From JAAURS01 sp044923475 (lineage in GTDB: Bacteria > Cyanobacteriota > Cyanobacteriia > Thermosynechococcales > Thermosynechococcaceae), in contig NZ_CP137338.1 of assembly GCF_044923475.1 (NCBI RefSeq), positions 868,001-932,000 of the forward strand: a stretch of 64,000 bases of DNA, read 5' to 3'. The notes beneath the pieces were generated by a model that did no database searches, was not told the DNA's origin, and saw only the letters and a program-made list of their open reading frames with translations. The first letter of the stretch is position 1. Each line of letters starts with the position of its first letter. Below are positions 5,798-14,380 of the stretch, piece after piece. The translations under genes and the position numbers were made by a program.

Positions 5798-8788
5798 TCA
5801 AGTTCTGGTTCGATCGACGGGAGTTTTAACTGAGTTGGAGGTATGCACGGTGCGAATCGCCGTCAGCAGCGCATCAGCTGTGAAGGGTTTTGCCACAAAG
5901 GCTTGCACTTGGGTATGGCTGAGAACGCTGTTTTGATGCGAAGCGACTCCACTCATCGCAATGATGGGTACTGGTGGCGTGAATTTGGCAAGCGTTTCGA
6001 TCAGTTTGAACCCATCCATCGCGGGCATCATTACATCCAGTAGCACGAGGTCAATCTCCGATCGATATTGGGCATAGAGCGCGATCGCATCAATGCCATC
6101 TTGCGCGACTAACGCTCGGAAACCATGCGTTTCTAGTACCACCTGGATGGTTTGCCGAATTGCCGATTCATCATCGACCACTAGGACAAGTTCGCCGTTC
6201 CCATTGAGAAGCTCCGGTAATGCGGTTTCAGGGGAAGGATGCCGAGTCGTGTCTTCATCGGGCGGTAAAGCAGGCAGGTACACTTGAAAACTCGTGCCCT
6301 GTCCAGGGGCAGTCTCGATCGCTATAAATCCACCATGATTTTTGACAATTGTTCGCACCGTCGGGAGTCCTAAGCCCGTCCCCTGACCTTGCGCTTTGGT
6401 AGTGAAGAAGGGATCGAAGATGCGATCGAATGCTGCGGGTGCAATGCCTGTGCCCGTATCAGCAATGGTGATTTTGACATAGGCACCTATCTGGGCATCG
6501 AGATGCCTGTGGGCAAAGGTTTCGTCGATCTCACAATTTTCGGCGGCGATCGTTAACGTGCCTCCGTCGGGCATCGCATCGCGGGCATTCACACACAGAT
6601 TCATCAATACCTGATGCAATTGCGTCGTATCGGCATGCATCAGCCACAGGTCACGGGTTGACACCTGAGTCTGTACCTGGATCGATTTGGGAAAGGTTTG
6701 GCGGGCAATTTTGCCCATCTCGGACAGAAGATAACCCACTTGCAGGATATGCCGTTGCTCATCCTGACCGCGGGCAAAGGACAGCACTTGCTGCACTAAA
6801 TCTCTCCCCCGTTTCGCACTCCCCTCTAGTATCTCTAGTAACTGCTGGGAGGTAGGATCGACAGGTGCGAGTCTACGGGGTAGCAGTAGTGCCGCCGCAA
6901 GCACTGGTGTTAGGATGTTGTTGAGATCGTGGGCAATGCCGCTAGCGAGGGTGCCAATGCTTTCCAGACGCTGGGCACGCAGAAACTGGGCTTCGAGCTG
7001 TTTCTTTTCAGTAATATCTTTCATGAAGCAGTGATGCCCGATGAACTGATGTTGGTCGTCGTAGGCACCAATCATCACCAGTTGCTTGTCAAAGATCGAC
7101 CCATCTTTGCGGATGCCTCTGGCTTCGAGTTCTACTTTGCCTGCGTTCAGCATGTGCTGATACTCTGCGATGACTGCTTCTAGATCGTCTGGATGAATCG
7201 TTCTTTGCCAATCCATGCCAATCATTTCTGCGGGCGTATAGCCGACTGCTTTGGCGTAAGCTTCGTTGACGAAAAGGTAGCGTCCTTGCGGATCTAAGCG
7301 CGAGATGCCTTCTACTGCATTGCTCAAGGCGTCGCTTATTTCCCGCAGTTGAATTTCCCCTTGCTTGCGAGCGGTGGTTTCGGTGAATAGAACGCCGACA
7401 TGGTGCAATTCGGGATCGGCAACGGAAAAGGCGAACACGTCATACCAGCGCTGCAGTTCCGCCGCATAATTCTCGAACCGCATCGACTCCCCTGTCAAAG
7501 CAACCTTGCCGAAATTCTCGAACCAATAGTCTTCGTGCTGGGGTGCGATGTCGCGCATCCGTTTGCCCACTGCATCTGGAATCGTGCTCAGTCGCTCGAA
7601 CGCTGGATTGACTTGCAGAAACCGAAAATCAACGGGCTTTTGCTTTCGATCGAATAGAACCTCAATGATGCAAAAGCCTTCGTCGATGGACTCAAACAGC
7701 GATCGATATTGGGCTTCCGAAATTTGAAGTTTTTCCAGGCTCTGCCGCAAGTCCTGGGTGAGTTGGGACAGTTCAGCGGTCCGCGCTGCCACTTGTTGCT
7801 CTAGATCTTTGCCCATCTCTTGCAGGAACACCTCAGTTTGCCGACGCTGAGATAGCTCATCCTGTGCCTGCTGATAGAGTTCTGCCTGTTGCACGGCAAT
7901 GCCCACCTGAGTCGCCACTTCTCGCACTAACTCAATGTCGAACGGTTGCCAGTGGCGCGGGGCAGTACAATGATGGGCAATCAGCAGTCCCCACACCTGC
8001 TGGTTTTGCAGAATCGGCACGACTAGATTTGCCCGCACCTCCAACCGTGCCAGCAACTCAGCATGACAAGGATCGATGCTGCCATCGTGAATATCTGATT
8101 TGGCGGTAATGACTCCCTGGCGGAAGGATTGCAGGGATTGTCCAGTGAAGCAGGGGTCATAAAGACTGGCGGACAACAGGGGAGTCCACTCTGCGCCCAC
8201 GGATTCGGTGGTGATAGTTCCCCAGCCTTCGGACTGTAAGCGGAATATCAGCACCCGATCGGTTTGCAGAAACTGCCGCACTAGGGTTGTTGTGGTTTGA
8301 AGAATGTAATTGAGATCCAGCGATCGGTGAATTTCTCCTGCGATCTGTGCCACCAGTTGTTCGCGTTTGAGACGTTGCTGTAATTGGGTACGTAAGTGCA
8401 CGCGCTCAAGGGTTTCATGTACTGTCAGTTGCAACCGCTCTGGCGTAATTTGACCCTTGACGAGGTAATCCTGTGCGCCTGCTTTGATCGCTTGGACTGC
8501 GAGTGCTTCATTGCCCTGTCCAGTTACCATAATCACAGGTAAATGAGGGGATGCGGTTTGGATAGAGAGTTGTGTGAGCCATTCCAATCCATCCATGTCG
8601 GGCAAGCGGTAATCGAGCAAGATGAGATCGGGCTGATGTTGCTGACAGAGTGCGAGTCCTGCTTGCCCTGATTCGGTTTCTAAGAAAGTGTAGGTGTGAG
8701 TTTTATCTTGCAGCAAATAGCGCCGATACAGTTCGCAGTCCTCTGGGCAGTCATCCACAATTAGGATAGTGTGTGTGGACTGATTCAT
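5798..8788 (-). CDS. Hybrid histidine kinase with a DXCF cyanobacteriochrome-type GAF domain (REC-GAF-PAS-PAS-HisKA-HATPase-REC)
   Basis: Soluble 996-residue sensor kinase. Domains in order: receiver 5-125 (phospho-acceptor Asp59, LLDYRLPDMDG), GAF about 150-305, coiled coil 305-355, PAS about 358-475, PAS about 480-598, HisKA with His620 in ASGIAHDLNNIL, HATPase about 715-845 (DTGTGIAP, GTGLGLP), and a second receiver 865-985 (Asp918, LLDVMMPAMDG). The GAF domain has YDPCF at 210-214 and PCH at 240-242; Cys213 and Cys241 are 28 residues apart, the arrangement known for DXCF blue/green cyanobacteriochromes, which bind a bilin through both cysteines. No transmembrane segment is seen. The ATG at 8788 is used; a GTG four codons upstream is possible. 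No output regulator is adjacent, so the target is unknown. Confidence 0.92.
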   Translation of the reverse strand: MNQSTHTILIVDDCPEDCELYRRYLLQDKTHTYTFLETESGQAGLALCQQHQPDLILLDYRLPDMDGLEWLTQLSIQTASPHLPVIMVTGQGNEALAVQAIKAGAQDYLVKGQITPERLQLTVHETLERVHLRTQLQQRLKREQLVAQIAGEIHRSLDLNYILQTTTTLVRQFLQTDRVLIFRLQSEGWGTITTESVGAEWTPLLSASLYDPCFTGQSLQSFRQGVITAKSDIHDGSIDPCHAELLARLEVRANLVVPILQNQQVWGLLIAHHCTAPRHWQPFDIELVREVATQVGIAVQQAELYQQAQDELSQRRQTEVFLQEMGKDLEQQVAARTAELSQLTQDLRQSLEKLQISEAQYRSLFESIDEGFCIIEVLFDRKQKPVDFRFLQVNPAFERLSTIPDAVGKRMRDIAPQHEDYWFENFGKVALTGESMRFENYAAELQRWYDVFAFSVADPELHHVGVLFTETTARKQGEIQLREISDALSNAVEGISRLDPQGRYLFVNEAYAKAVGYTPAEMIGMDWQRTIHPDDLEAVIAEYQHMLNAGKVELEARGIRKDGSIFDKQLVMIGAYDDQHQFIGHHCFMKDITEKKQLEAQFLRAQRLESIGTLASGIAHDLNNILTPVLAAALLLPRRLAPVDPTSQQLLEILEGSAKRGRDLVQQVLSFARGQDEQRHILQVGYLLSEMGKIARQTFPKSIQVQTQVSTRDLWLMHADTTQLHQVLMNLCVNARDAMPDGGTLTIAAENCEIDETFAHRHLDAQIGAYVKITIADTGTGIAPAAFDRIFDPFFTTKAQGQGTGLGLPTVRTIVKNHGGFIAIETAPGQGTSFQVYLPALPPDEDTTRHPSPETALPELLNGNGELVLVVDDESAIRQTIQVVLETHGFRALVAQDGIDAIALYAQYRSEIDLVLLDVMMPAMDGFKLIETLAKFTPPVPIIAMSGVASHQNSVLSHTQVQAFVAKPFTADALLTAIRTVHTSNSVKTPVDRTRT

Positions 8789-8800
8789 CACAGGTGTCAC

Positions 8801-9104
8801 CGGGGAGGGGAACGTTTAACCAGGATGGCAACAGTGCCAAACGAACAAGCTAGAGGATTGCGCTTTCTAGGGCAGACTCAATTTGTCCCAAGGAGAGCTA
8901 AGAGTATTTTAAGGCACAAATCCCAAACCTAAAAACCGATCGTCGAGTGCAGCCTGGAGGGGCATCATGGCGGCGCGGCAGCAACAGTGAATGGGCGATC
9001 GCTCCAAAAGCAAGCTGAGCAGTTCTTGCAGGCGATGGGGGAGGAGTGAATTGTGGCGCTCGCCAATCAATCACCGCTTAAAGCTTCTTTATAGACGGGT
9101 TCTT
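8801..9104. other. Gene-free stretch between the kinase gene and the repeat element
   Basis: Upstream region of the kinase gene, containing one HIP1 site. A short open frame begins at 8991, but it runs into the repeat element and has no family resemblance. Nothing else is recognised. Confidence 0.35.
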
Positions 9105-9269
9105 ATACCAAATCTACTGGTCGTGGCTACACATCAAGATCCCCCTAAATCCCCCTTAAAAAGGGGGACTATGAGTAGATTCCCCCCTTTTTCTTGGCGT
9201 AGCCGCTCTGAAAGAGCTAGGGGGGCTAGGGGGGATCGGATATGTAGCGTAATTTTGCAAAATTGGTAT
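9105..9269. repeat. Complete MITE-like inverted-repeat element (165 bp)
   Basis: The ends are inverted: ATACCAA at 9105-9111 and TTGGTAT at 9263-9269. Inside, GGCTACACATCAAGATCCCC on the left pairs imperfectly with GGGGGGATCGGATATGTAGC on the right, and C- and G-runs pair in the middle. The right half matches 5634-5723 closely. No transposase is encoded, so it would have to be mobilised in trans. It sits between hybrid kinase and protease genes. Confidence 0.75.
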
Positions 9270-9422
9270 TAAACCTTCTCGATTGTCTTTCAAAGAGCTA
9301 TTCAATAAAGCGGATGACTTTCACCTTGTTAGGTAAATCCATCTCTTCAGCCCTGCAAGAACCCAACCCGAGCTAGAGGAAGCCCAGGCTGAGACGGTGC
9401 GTACGGTAAGTTTTACAGCTCG

Positions 9423-10610
9423 CTAGTTTTGGGTTAATTGGCTTGGAATGGGTTCTGGCTGGATGGCAATGGGAAGCGTTTGGCCGTTGCGCTTTACTTC
9501 TAGCTGAAGCGATCGCCCGGTGGAGGTTTCTTCGACCTTTTGTTGAACCTGGCTGGCTTTCGTGATCTCTTGGCCGTTAATGCGCACGATCACATCGCCC
9601 GTTCTTAGGCCCACCTTAGAAGCAGGCGAGTTTGGAAGAACCTGGAAAATCAAAACGCCTCGGTCTTCCTGCACCCGCAGGTTAGAGCTTGGGTCGCCAT
9701 TAATGCGCTGCTTTAACTCGGGCGATAGATTCGTCATCCGAATTCCCAGAAAGGGATGGTTGACTTTCCCCGTCGCAATGAGCTGATTGGCGATCCGCTG
9801 GGCGGTTTTGATGGGGATTGCAAACCCCAAGCCCTGAGCGCCGCCGCCAATAATGGCAGTATTCATCCCGATTACCTGACCGAACTGATTCAGCAGCGGT
9901 CCGCCGGAGTTTCCAGGGTTGATGGCCGCATCGGTCTGGATAAAGCCCACGCGCTTGTCTGGGACGCCAATATCCCCACTGGTGCGCCCGGTGGCGCTGA
10001 CGATACCTGCCGTGACGGTATTGTCGAGACCCAACGGATTGCCAATGGCGATCGCCCATTCGCCGGGGCGCAATCGATCGGAGTCACCCACTTGGGCCAC
10101 GGGTAGATTGCTGGCCTGAATCTTGACCACTGCAACATCGGTGAGGCTATCTTGACCCAATACCTTTCCTTTGAGGGTACGGCCATCCTTGAGCAGTACC
10201 GTGACCGAATCCGCCCCATTGACGACATGGGAGTTGGTTAAAATTAGCCCGTCGTTGCTAATAATAAAACCCGACCCCGTACCGCGCTCCACGCGGGTGC
10301 GGCTTTGGGGAATCTCTCCGCCAAAAAACTGCCGAAAAAATGGGTCGTTAAATACCGCAGGCACCTGGCTCCTGACGGTTCGGGATGCATCGATCCGCAC
10401 GACCGCAGGACCGACTTTCTCGACAGCCCGCGCGATAAAATTGCGATCGCCTTGGCCCACCGGAGGCGCATTTAATTGAGCGACGCTGGGTTGCGGGGAG
10501 AGGGGTTGCTTACCCGGAACCATCTGAGTTCCAATAAGCGTTGCGAGAGAACCAACCAAAAGCACAGACAGATAGGTAGCCGATTTCTGAATGGAGACTT
10601 TAGGCGACAT
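9423..10610 (-). CDS. Deg/HtrA family serine protease with one PDZ domain (HhoA/HhoB/HtrA type)
   Basis: Trypsin-like protease for quality control outside the cytoplasm. It has 395 residues from the ATG at 10610; a GTG at 10655 would add 15 residues. An N-terminal basic stretch and hydrophobic segment (YLSVLLVGSLATLIGTQMV) indicate a signal or membrane anchor. The catalytic triad is visible: His in ILTNSHVVNGA, Asp in DSLTDVAVVKI and Ser in NPGNSGGPLLN. A single PDZ domain begins at about HPFLGIRMTNL and contains GLRTGDVIVRINGQ. Cyanobacteria usually carry three such paralogues, and I cannot tell which this is. It is divergent from recQ. Confidence 0.93.
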   Translation of the reverse strand: MSPKVSIQKSATYLSVLLVGSLATLIGTQMVPGKQPLSPQPSVAQLNAPPVGQGDRNFIARAVEKVGPAVVRIDASRTVRSQVPAVFNDPFFRQFFGGEIPQSRTRVERGTGSGFIISNDGLILTNSHVVNGADSVTVLLKDGRTLKGKVLGQDSLTDVAVVKIQASNLPVAQVGDSDRLRPGEWAIAIGNPLGLDNTVTAGIVSATGRTSGDIGVPDKRVGFIQTDAAINPGNSGGPLLNQFGQVIGMNTAIIGGGAQGLGFAIPIKTAQRIANQLIATGKVNHPFLGIRMTNLSPELKQRINGDPSSNLRVQEDRGVLIFQVLPNSPASKVGLRTGDVIVRINGQEITKASQVQQKVEETSTGRSLQLEVKRNGQTLPIAIQPEPIPSQLTQN

Positions 10611-10888
10611 GGCAGTAAACGGTGATAGAGGTAAGTTAGGTCGAAAGACATTCACAGAGACAAGCCATCCTGTGGGCAGTTTTTACCCACAGCACCTAAA
10701 AGATAGGTTGGGTTTTTATGGCGCTATTTAGACCTTAGTCATATTCTAAAGGGTTTAGAAAATGACGCTCTTTTTCCGATAGGTTGCTCGATGCCATCCT
10801 AAAGGGCGAACGTCATTAGACAGTGTGAGGTACATGTTGAGCGATGACGGGGGAGCCCTTCGAAAAGTTTCCAAATCTAGAGGAAGAT

Positions 10889-12331
10889 ATGACGGAAAAT
10901 CGACCGTCACAGCTATGGCAGCAGGCTCAAGCAGGACTGCAAAAGTTTTGGGGATACGATCGATTTCGGCCTTTACAAGGAGAAATTGCGACGTCGCTTT
11001 TACAGCATCGAGATGCTTTGGTTATGTTGCCCACGGGTGCAGGCAAATCCCTTTGCTTTCAACTCCCGGCGTTGCTGCAGGAGGGATTGACGTTAGTGGT
11101 ATCGCCCCTCGTCGCGCTGATGGAAGATCAAGTGCGGGCGCTCGAGGCCCGCCACGGTGCCGCGACTTTACTCCACAGCGAACAGTCGCGAGGACAGCGC
11201 CAGAAAACCCTACAGATGCTAGAGAACGGACAGGTCAAGCTCCTTTATCTGTCCCCAGAATCGTTGCTGAGCGTCAACCTATGGCAGCGGCTGACGCCTC
11301 TATCCCAGCGCGTCCAAACCCTCGTCATCGATGAGGCCCATTGCATCGCTCAGTGGGGCAGCCATTTCCGTCCCGTATATCGACGATTGGGAACCGTGCG
11401 ACCTGGCCTGCTCCAGCATCGATCGCCGACCGATCGGATCGCGATCGCCGCTTTCACTGCCACCGCAGATGCTGCGACGCAGCAAGACATCCGAAATGTT
11501 CTGGGGTTAAAGCAACCGCAGGTTTTTCGCAGCAGCCCGTATCGCAAAAACCTCTCCCTCCAGATCGTGCGAGTGTGGACTCCGGCTGCTCGCCGCGATC
11601 GCCTCCAGCAATTCGTTCGCGCTCGGGGACAAACTACGGGATTGGTCTACACCCGCAGCCGTCGCGATAGCGAGCAGTTGGTGGAATGGCTTCAGCAACA
11701 GGGGCTTCGCGCTGCCGCTTACCATGCGGGCCTCGCGCCCCAATTGCGCCGTCAAATCGAGCAACAGTGGCTTTCAGGCGAACTTCCTTTTGTAATCTGC
11801 ACTTCTGCGTTTGGGATGGGGGTGGATAAAAGTAACGTGCGGTGGGTATGTCATTTTCACCCGCCTCTAACCCTGGCTGAATACCTCCAGGAAATTGGGC
11901 GAGCGGGACGAGACGGAGTGGCTTCCCAAACGCTCTTGATTGCCAGCGAACCGACGGGACTGCTGGACCCGACCGATCGCCAGCGACGGGAAGGGTTTCT
12001 AAGACAGATGCGATCGCAGGCTCAGTTGGCGCAAACATTGGCAAAACAGCTCCCCAAGGAGGGCTACCTGCCGGATGTCCTCAAGCAAGAGCCGCAAGCC
12101 GAACTGGCCTTGGCAATTTTGCAGACTCAAGGGCAACTCGTTTGGATCGATCCCTTTAACTATCGGTTTCAGCCCAAAGCGGCGGCGATGTCTCAGGCCG
12201 AACCGCAAGCGTCTGTGGAAGCCTATCTATCTGAGCGCGGCTGTCGCTGGCGGTTTTTGCTGGATGCATTCGGATTTGGGCGAGAGGCGCAGGGGTTGAG
12301 GTGCGGGCACTGCGATCGCTGTCAGCCCTGA
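10889..12331 (+). CDS. recQ: ATP-dependent DNA helicase RecQ (short form without HRDC domain)
   Basis: 3'-5' superfamily 2 helicase. The protein has 480 residues from the ATG at 10889, preceded by AGAGGAAGAT. Visible motifs are Walker A LPTGAGKSLCFQLP (about residue 47), the extended DEAH motif IDEAHCIAQWGSHFRPVYRR, and motif VI in LQEIGRAGRDG. The zinc-binding region ends the protein as LRCGHCDRCQP. There is no HRDC domain, so it is shorter than E. coli RecQ. Its 3' end forms the left edge of the accessory island, and a decayed relative of that end lies at about 26.82 kb. Confidence 0.93.
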   Translation: MTENRPSQLWQQAQAGLQKFWGYDRFRPLQGEIATSLLQHRDALVMLPTGAGKSLCFQLPALLQEGLTLVVSPLVALMEDQVRALEARHGAATLLHSEQSRGQRQKTLQMLENGQVKLLYLSPESLLSVNLWQRLTPLSQRVQTLVIDEAHCIAQWGSHFRPVYRRLGTVRPGLLQHRSPTDRIAIAAFTATADAATQQDIRNVLGLKQPQVFRSSPYRKNLSLQIVRVWTPAARRDRLQQFVRARGQTTGLVYTRSRRDSEQLVEWLQQQGLRAAAYHAGLAPQLRRQIEQQWLSGELPFVICTSAFGMGVDKSNVRWVCHFHPPLTLAEYLQEIGRAGRDGVASQTLLIASEPTGLLDPTDRQRREGFLRQMRSQAQLAQTLAKQLPKEGYLPDVLKQEPQAELALAILQTQGQLVWIDPFNYRFQPKAAAMSQAEPQASVEAYLSERGCRWRFLLDAFGFGREAQGLRCGHCDRCQP

Positions 12332-12662
12332 TTTTCTTTAAAAAACTCGGAAAATAGAAAGATTTGATATTGAGCTTGTGATTTAGGCAAGGCTGCGATC
12401 ATCCAATTTTGTCGGGGGTTCGACTATTTCTACCTGCCTCGGACTCTAACACCACGGACCTGATCTACGCAGCGTAAATGTATATAGTCGAGCTAAGTTA
12501 AGGGTACCCAATAATATCTAGTGATTCAACTTTTTTATCAAAATTGTTTTGAACAGCACATTAATCTCAAGATTGCATATAGTTTTGTAATTATTTTCTT
12601 GATTTTGTAATGATTTGATTACAGGCTGGGCTAAATAGTGATGTGCCTTAAGTAAAAAGATC
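12332..12662. other. Gene-free AT-rich start of the accessory island
   Basis: About 330 nt after the recQ stop codon. Base composition turns AT-rich from about 12480. I see no coding frame, tRNA-like end or integrase. Confidence 0.4.
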
Positions 12663-12954
12663 GTGATTAAAAAATATATAACTCCCTTTACTGCTATAAC
12701 AGTAATGTTTCTTACATCTGGATGCTCAGGTAGTTCTTCTGAGTCATCTGGCACTGGTAGGGCAGAAATGACCTGCTCTGAGATTTCTTGCAGTATTAGA
12801 GATAAAGATGGTCAGACCGTCATAGGAGACGAGTGTGAATCAGGTGCTAAAGACTGTTTAAAAAGGTAGATACCTTAGCCCTATTCGAGAATCTGGAGTT
12901 TGGAGAACAGTAAATGGAGCTGAGGTGTCGTGTAATGTAAAACAGGGTAAGTAA
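12663..12954 (+). pseudogene. Small Cys-rich lipoprotein-like gene, probably frameshifted
   Basis: A GTG opens a 68-residue frame with a basic start (IKKYI), a hydrophobic segment and a lipobox-like LTSGC, followed by a Ser-rich linker and cysteines (TCSEISC, ECESG, DCLK). It stops at 12869, just after a run of five A. Removing one A lets it continue as GRYLSPIRESGVWRTVNGA and then EVSCNVKQGK to a stop at 12954, with two similar Cys-containing segments. I take it as one gene broken by a one-base indel, or a sequencing error. The function is unknown, and it is not certain that the gene is expressed. Confidence 0.4.
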
Positions 12955-13133
12955 TCCATTTGGCATAGTTTAATGCACCAAGTTGGAGGTCAACACTTTT
13001 GCCCAAGAGGCTAAGGTGCTTTTGTTATAAATAGCAAGAGTTCCGGCCTTTTTGATTCTCCCGGAAATGTTACCTTTATTTGAAGTACGCAAAAAAATGA
13101 ACCAGTGGTTATAATAGGGAGGAGGTTATAAAT

Positions 13134-13483
13134 TTGATTGAATTTAGAATCTCGTCATACCTAAACTTTATAAAACATAAAAACGTGAATATTAATATAG
13201 CTAATAACGAAATCAAAGACCCAAACAACAAATCTAAAAACCAGAGAATTAACGTTTATTTAATTGGAGATAAAGTTTTATACAAAGGCGCAAAATATAT
13301 CATTAGATCAATAGACAAAAGATTATATAATTATCCGATTAGTATAATATACAGCAAAGCAAAAACATATTAATTAATGTAGGTTACGAAGAACTTTTGT
13401 CTATTGATTCGCAAGGTAATGTAAGATGGGACGTTATGGATAACCCTCTTCTACCTTTTGAAGCCGATATAAAATCTCCATAA
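13134..13483 (+). pseudogene. Hypothetical AT-rich gene interrupted by a poly-A frameshift
   Basis: A TTG start is supported by GGGAGGAGG upstream. The first frame gives 79 residues (for example INVYLIGDKVLYKGAKYIIR) and stops at 13373. At the run of five A (13361-13365) a -1 shift continues the protein as NILINVGYEELLSIDSQGN and then VRWDVMDNPLLPFEADIKSP to a stop at 13483. The joined product would be about 115 residues. I do not recognise the family. A strong hairpin terminator follows 64 nt downstream, which supports a single transcription unit here. Confidence 0.4.
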
Positions 13484-13546
13484 GCCAAAAACAAAACCTT
13501 TATTATTTCTGAAAGTTCTAATAAAGTGACGTTATCAAAAGAAAAT

Positions 13547-13581
13547 CCCTCAGCATTACAAATGGTGCTGAGGGGTTGTTA
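13547..13581 (+). terminator. Rho-independent terminator
   Basis: A perfect 9-bp stem (CCCTCAGCA at 13547-13555, TGCTGAGGG at 13566-13574) with a 10-nt loop is followed by GTTGTTATG and preceded by an A-run. It probably ends the transcript of the hypothetical gene at 13134-13483. Confidence 0.65.
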
Positions 13582-13651
13582 TGATTGGCGATTACTTTCC
13601 GCCTTATTGTTGGCATATACTGTTACTTGATGTCAGTTAAAAAAAGAAATT

Positions 13652-14286
13652 ATGACAAATTGCCCTAATTGTGGTTCTGATAATATTCAACTTAAAAGTA
13701 AAACAAATATTGACTGGAAAAATGTTGTGGATAGAGTTGAATTTTTTGGTATTACAGATGCAATTGAATCTGTGACAGATGAATACGGAAATGTTAATGC
13801 TTGCCTTGATTGTGGAACTTCTTGGAAACCTTCTGAATTATACAATGTTCTAGAACTTATTCAAAATCTAACTGCTATAAAACTAGATTTATCTAGCAAA
13901 AGAGATCGTACAGCCTTAAACGAATTTACTAATAAGCTTGACTCTAGAAAAAAAGTATTTCAGAAATAGAAAGACAAAAAAACATATCTATTGCAAGCAA
14001 TCAAAAAGATGAAGGATATGGATGTTTGGGAATTATATTCCTTGGAGTAATTGTTATTGTTATAGCTGCTTTCTCTGGTGCCAGCATTGGAATTCTTGGG
14101 TTAATCTTCTTTGTTGTAGTGATAATGGTGATTGGTGCACTTTCTAACAAAGATGATTCTATATTACAAGAAAAAATAAGAATAATAATAGAAAAATATG
14201 AAAAAGAAATAAAGGTAGCTGAAGAGAAATTTGGAATTGAAGCATTAGAATTCAAGAAAAACTATTTTCTAAGTAAGGATCAATAA
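13652..14286 (+). pseudogene. Zinc-ribbon plus transmembrane protein, split at a poly-A run
   Basis: The first frame (13652-13969, 105 residues) has a zinc ribbon formed by CPNCGS near the start and CLDCGTSW near residue 53, then a helical stretch. It ends after the run of seven A at 13948-13954. A -1 shift there, at the slippery A-AAA-AAA, continues as SISEIERQKNISIAS, GYGCLGIIFLGVIVIVIAAF, a second hydrophobic segment and a charged coiled-coil tail ending FLSKDQ at 14286. Both frames make sense as one protein of about 210 residues. It could be programmed frameshifting, decay or a sequencing error. The function is unknown. Confidence 0.5.
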
Positions 14287-14380
14287 TAGTGCTCTGTTCA
14301 TTATATTGAGAGGTACGGCAGTTACGTCATTACAACACGAGAACCTTTTGAGCGTGAATGAGAAGATCATCTGGCAATCA

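Noticed and set aside
8991..9272. Plus-strand 93-codon frame before the protease gene
   Set aside because: Most of it lies inside the MITE-like repeat, and its start has no ribosome site.
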